Of a stretch of DNA of 64,000 nt, positions 61,229-64,000 are shown piece by piece (the first letter of the stretch is position 1; each line of letters starts with the position of its first letter). The stretch is from CAVQFB01 sp963711675. GTDB taxonomy: Bacteria > Acidobacteriota > Terriglobia > Terriglobales > Acidobacteriaceae. Location: assembly GCA_963711675.1 (NCBI GenBank), contig CAVQFB010000017.1, positions 1 through 64,000 on the forward strand, read 5' to 3'. The notes under the pieces were generated by a model. It saw only the letters and a list, made by a program, of their open reading frames with translations. It did not search any database and was not told the DNA's origin. The position numbers and the translations under genes are program-made.

Positions 61229-61765
61229 ATGTGGAAGCCCACAAATCAGCCCACGACCCCTGCGCGACCGGGCACGCCTGAGCCGGAGCGCCCTGCTATG
61301 AACACACCGATGACGACGCCTGTCACGAGCGAGCCCGCTCCCGCGGCACGTCCGGTATCGACGAGCACGGCGGACCAGGCGACGATCGGCAAATCGCTGG
61401 TGATCAAGGGCGAAGTGACCGGTTCAGAGTCGCTTTACATTGATGGCCGTGTCGAGGGATCGATCAACCTTGCCGGCAACCGGGTGACCGTCGGCCGGAA
61501 CGGCATCGTTTCGGCGAATATCAACGCGCGCGAAATCGTTGTGCTGGGCAAGGTTCGCGGCAACCTGACCGCCAGTGACCGCGTCGACATTCGCAGCGAC
61601 GGCTCGCTCACCGGCGATGTCGTGGCCGCCCGTATCAGTATCGAAGACGGCGCATTCTTCAAGGGCGGAATCGATATCCGCCGCACCGGACAGAAGGCCA
61701 ATGGCGCGGAGGAAGCGAAGGGCGCTTCGCCCGAACCCGCAGTGGCCAGCGCAGCACGCGCGTAA
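61229..61765 (+). CDS. Bactofilin-family polymer-forming protein
   Basis: The 178-residue protein has a Pro/Thr/Ala-rich N-terminal tail (1-45) and a central bactofilin beta-helix (about 50-145; IGKSLVIKGEVTGSESLYID, VGRNGIVSANINAREIVVLG, GDVVAARISIEDGAFFKG). The C-terminal tail is Ala/Glu-rich. Bactofilins polymerise without nucleotide and shape cells or anchor membrane proteins. The start ATG 61229 follows AACGAGGAAAGG. Confidence 0.93.
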   Translation: MWKPTNQPTTPARPGTPEPERPAMNTPMTTPVTSEPAPAARPVSTSTADQATIGKSLVIKGEVTGSESLYIDGRVEGSINLAGNRVTVGRNGIVSANINAREIVVLGKVRGNLTASDRVDIRSDGSLTGDVVAARISIEDGAFFKGGIDIRRTGQKANGAEEAKGASPEPAVASAARA

Positions 61766-61802
61766 TTAGAAGCAAGTTCGGCTACAAGCAGAGCCATTCA
61801 CG

Positions 61803-61839
61803 ACGGATCCTCTCGCGGAAGCGGGTGGATCCGTTTTTT
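61803..61839 (+). terminator. Intrinsic terminator of the bactofilin gene
   Basis: An 8-bp stem ACGGATCC (61803-61810) with GGATCCGT (61827-61834) is followed by TTTTTG. The inner CTCTCGCGGAAGCGGGT can form a smaller stem. It lies 38 bases after the stop. Confidence 0.8.
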
Positions 61840-61929
61840 GTTGTGATCCCGCCTCGCCCCGTTCTGTCAAGCCTTACTGTTCCGTTTGCTACCAGCCTCG
61901 TGGCACGCTTGCGTTGTCATCACCAACGG

Positions 61930-61989
61930 GAGGGCACGACTTCAGTCGTGCCAACCTGAAGATCAGAAAAGTGGCTTTAGCCGCTGAGG
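61930..61989. repeat. REP-like palindromic intergenic element, copy 2
   Basis: It contains the perfect palindrome GGCACGACTTCAGTCGTGCC (61933-61952) and GGCTTTAGCCGCTGAGG (61973-61989). These are the same two modules as at 6391-6470 in opposite order. It lies upstream of the carboxylase gene. Confidence 0.6.
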
Positions 61990-62042
61990 TCACGGTGAAC
62001 CCTTCCGCCTTCCCGAACCCACCACGGCATATAATCACGCGC

Positions 62043-63599
<1,557 letters not shown>

Positions 63600-63652
63600 G
63601 TTGGTGTGGCGCGGGGCTCCCGCGCCCGCGGCCTTCGGTCGGTCGCCTGTTA

Positions 63653-63973
63653 CTACCTGGCGGCTGCAGCAACCTTGAAGCGGACTCGCTCCTTGCGCTG
63701 CAGGTACTCGACAATCTCGAACAGGTTGCGCGCCTGCGGATTGCCGGACGGGCCGAGCATCCGCATCAGGCTCTTGGGAGAGTGGTGCGTGACTTCCGCA
63801 AGCTCGGCAAAACCGATGGTAGCGTTAATGTAATCACGCAGCACAGCCTTGCCGGTTTCGACGTCTCCCAAGAGAAAGCATTCGACGCTTTCGCGCAAAA
63901 GCTCTTTGCGGAACGCTGCGTCGCGCCGTACGCGGGCTCGGATGGTTTCTTTGAAATCGCGGGTCAAGGGCAT
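63653..63973 (-). CDS. Antitoxin component, HigA-type addiction module antidote
   Basis: The 106-residue protein reads LTRDFKETIRARVRRDAAFR, then SVECFLLGDVETGKAVLRDY and INATIGFAELAEVTHHSPKS, then LMRMLGPSGNPQARNLFEIV, matching the putative addiction-module antidote family (DNA-binding, XRE-like helix-turn-helix). The partner toxin gene of the family usually lies immediately upstream, here right of the window. The sequence just before the start reads RKLRE then TAA on the minus strand, consistent with the end of such a gene. It is directly convergent with the carboxylase gene. Confidence 0.8.
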   Translation of the reverse strand: MPLTRDFKETIRARVRRDAAFRKELLRESVECFLLGDVETGKAVLRDYINATIGFAELAEVTHHSPKSLMRMLGPSGNPQARNLFEIVEYLQRKERVRFKVAAAAR

Positions 63974-64000
63974 GGTTGATTTACTCGCGCAGCTTTCTCC

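Overview
This window looks like a chromosome segment of an Acidobacteriota bacterium, probably a Terriglobia relative of Koribacter. This is an inference from gene content: TonB receptors with carboxypeptidase-like plugs, a DUF5818-type exported protein, bactofilin, an ECF sigma/HEAT anti-sigma/DUF4097/PDZ cluster, and short dispersed intergenic repeats. The 16S rRNA gene present here would settle it. Almost all of the window is ordinary core chromosome. I see no prophage, no IS element and no CRISPR array.

Layout. 1-2.9 kb: the 5' half of an rRNA operon on the minus strand (promoter, boxA, 16S, tRNA-Ile, tRNA-Ala); the 23S gene lies beyond the left edge. 3.4-6.3 kb: a minus-strand group with a DUF1801 protein, a class C beta-lactamase-like hydrolase, a possible small protein and a double cupin. 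6.5-11.6 kb: plus-strand DUF2905, xseA, then cdaA-cdaR-glmM (c-di-AMP synthesis and amino-sugar metabolism). 11.7-17 kb: polA, a secreted unknown, a cysteine dioxygenase and queA, all minus. 17.1-20.5 kb: a class II aldolase converging on a BtuB-like TonB receptor under a cobalamin riboswitch with its own promoter. 20.6-24.2 kb: a DUF374 acyltransferase, a pseudo-receiver/PilZ protein, fabF and two tandem acyl carrier proteins. 24.3-27 kb: two overlapping exported amidohydrolases. 27-35.6 kb: an NTF2-like protein, dtd, a class II photolyase, folP, dacB, two DUF488 proteins, a cytochrome c, selA and acpS. 35.7-44.5 kb: a membrane spermidine-synthase-like protein, an MlaD protein with five 34-residue repeats, lipA, recG and a GAF-GAF-GGDEF diguanylate cyclase.

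44.5-48.7 kb holds the most interesting system. It is a minus-strand cassette in which an ECF sigma factor is followed by an anti-sigma factor that carries periplasmic HEAT-like repeats instead of a simple sensor. Next come an exported DUF4097 beta-solenoid of eight 18-residue repeats and an exported double-PDZ/coiled-coil protein. It resembles a cell-envelope sensing circuit.

49-55.2 kb carries the classical ispE - tRNA-Gln - prs - rplY - pth - rpsF - rpsR - rplI order. 55.3-64 kb holds a peptidase C26 enzyme, ispF, ispD, a PIN-TRAM membrane protein, a quinone oxidoreductase, bactofilin, an acyl-CoA carboxylase beta subunit and a HigA-type antitoxin at the right edge.

Right of about 49 kb many conserved housekeeping genes contain single-base indels, mostly in short homopolymers (rplI, pth, rplY, prs, ispE, the 54.5-55.2 kb unknown, the PIN-TRAM gene and the carboxylase). 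The left 49 kb shows none in comparable genes. I read this as local sequence error rather than true gene decay, so those gene models are reconstructions across frames.
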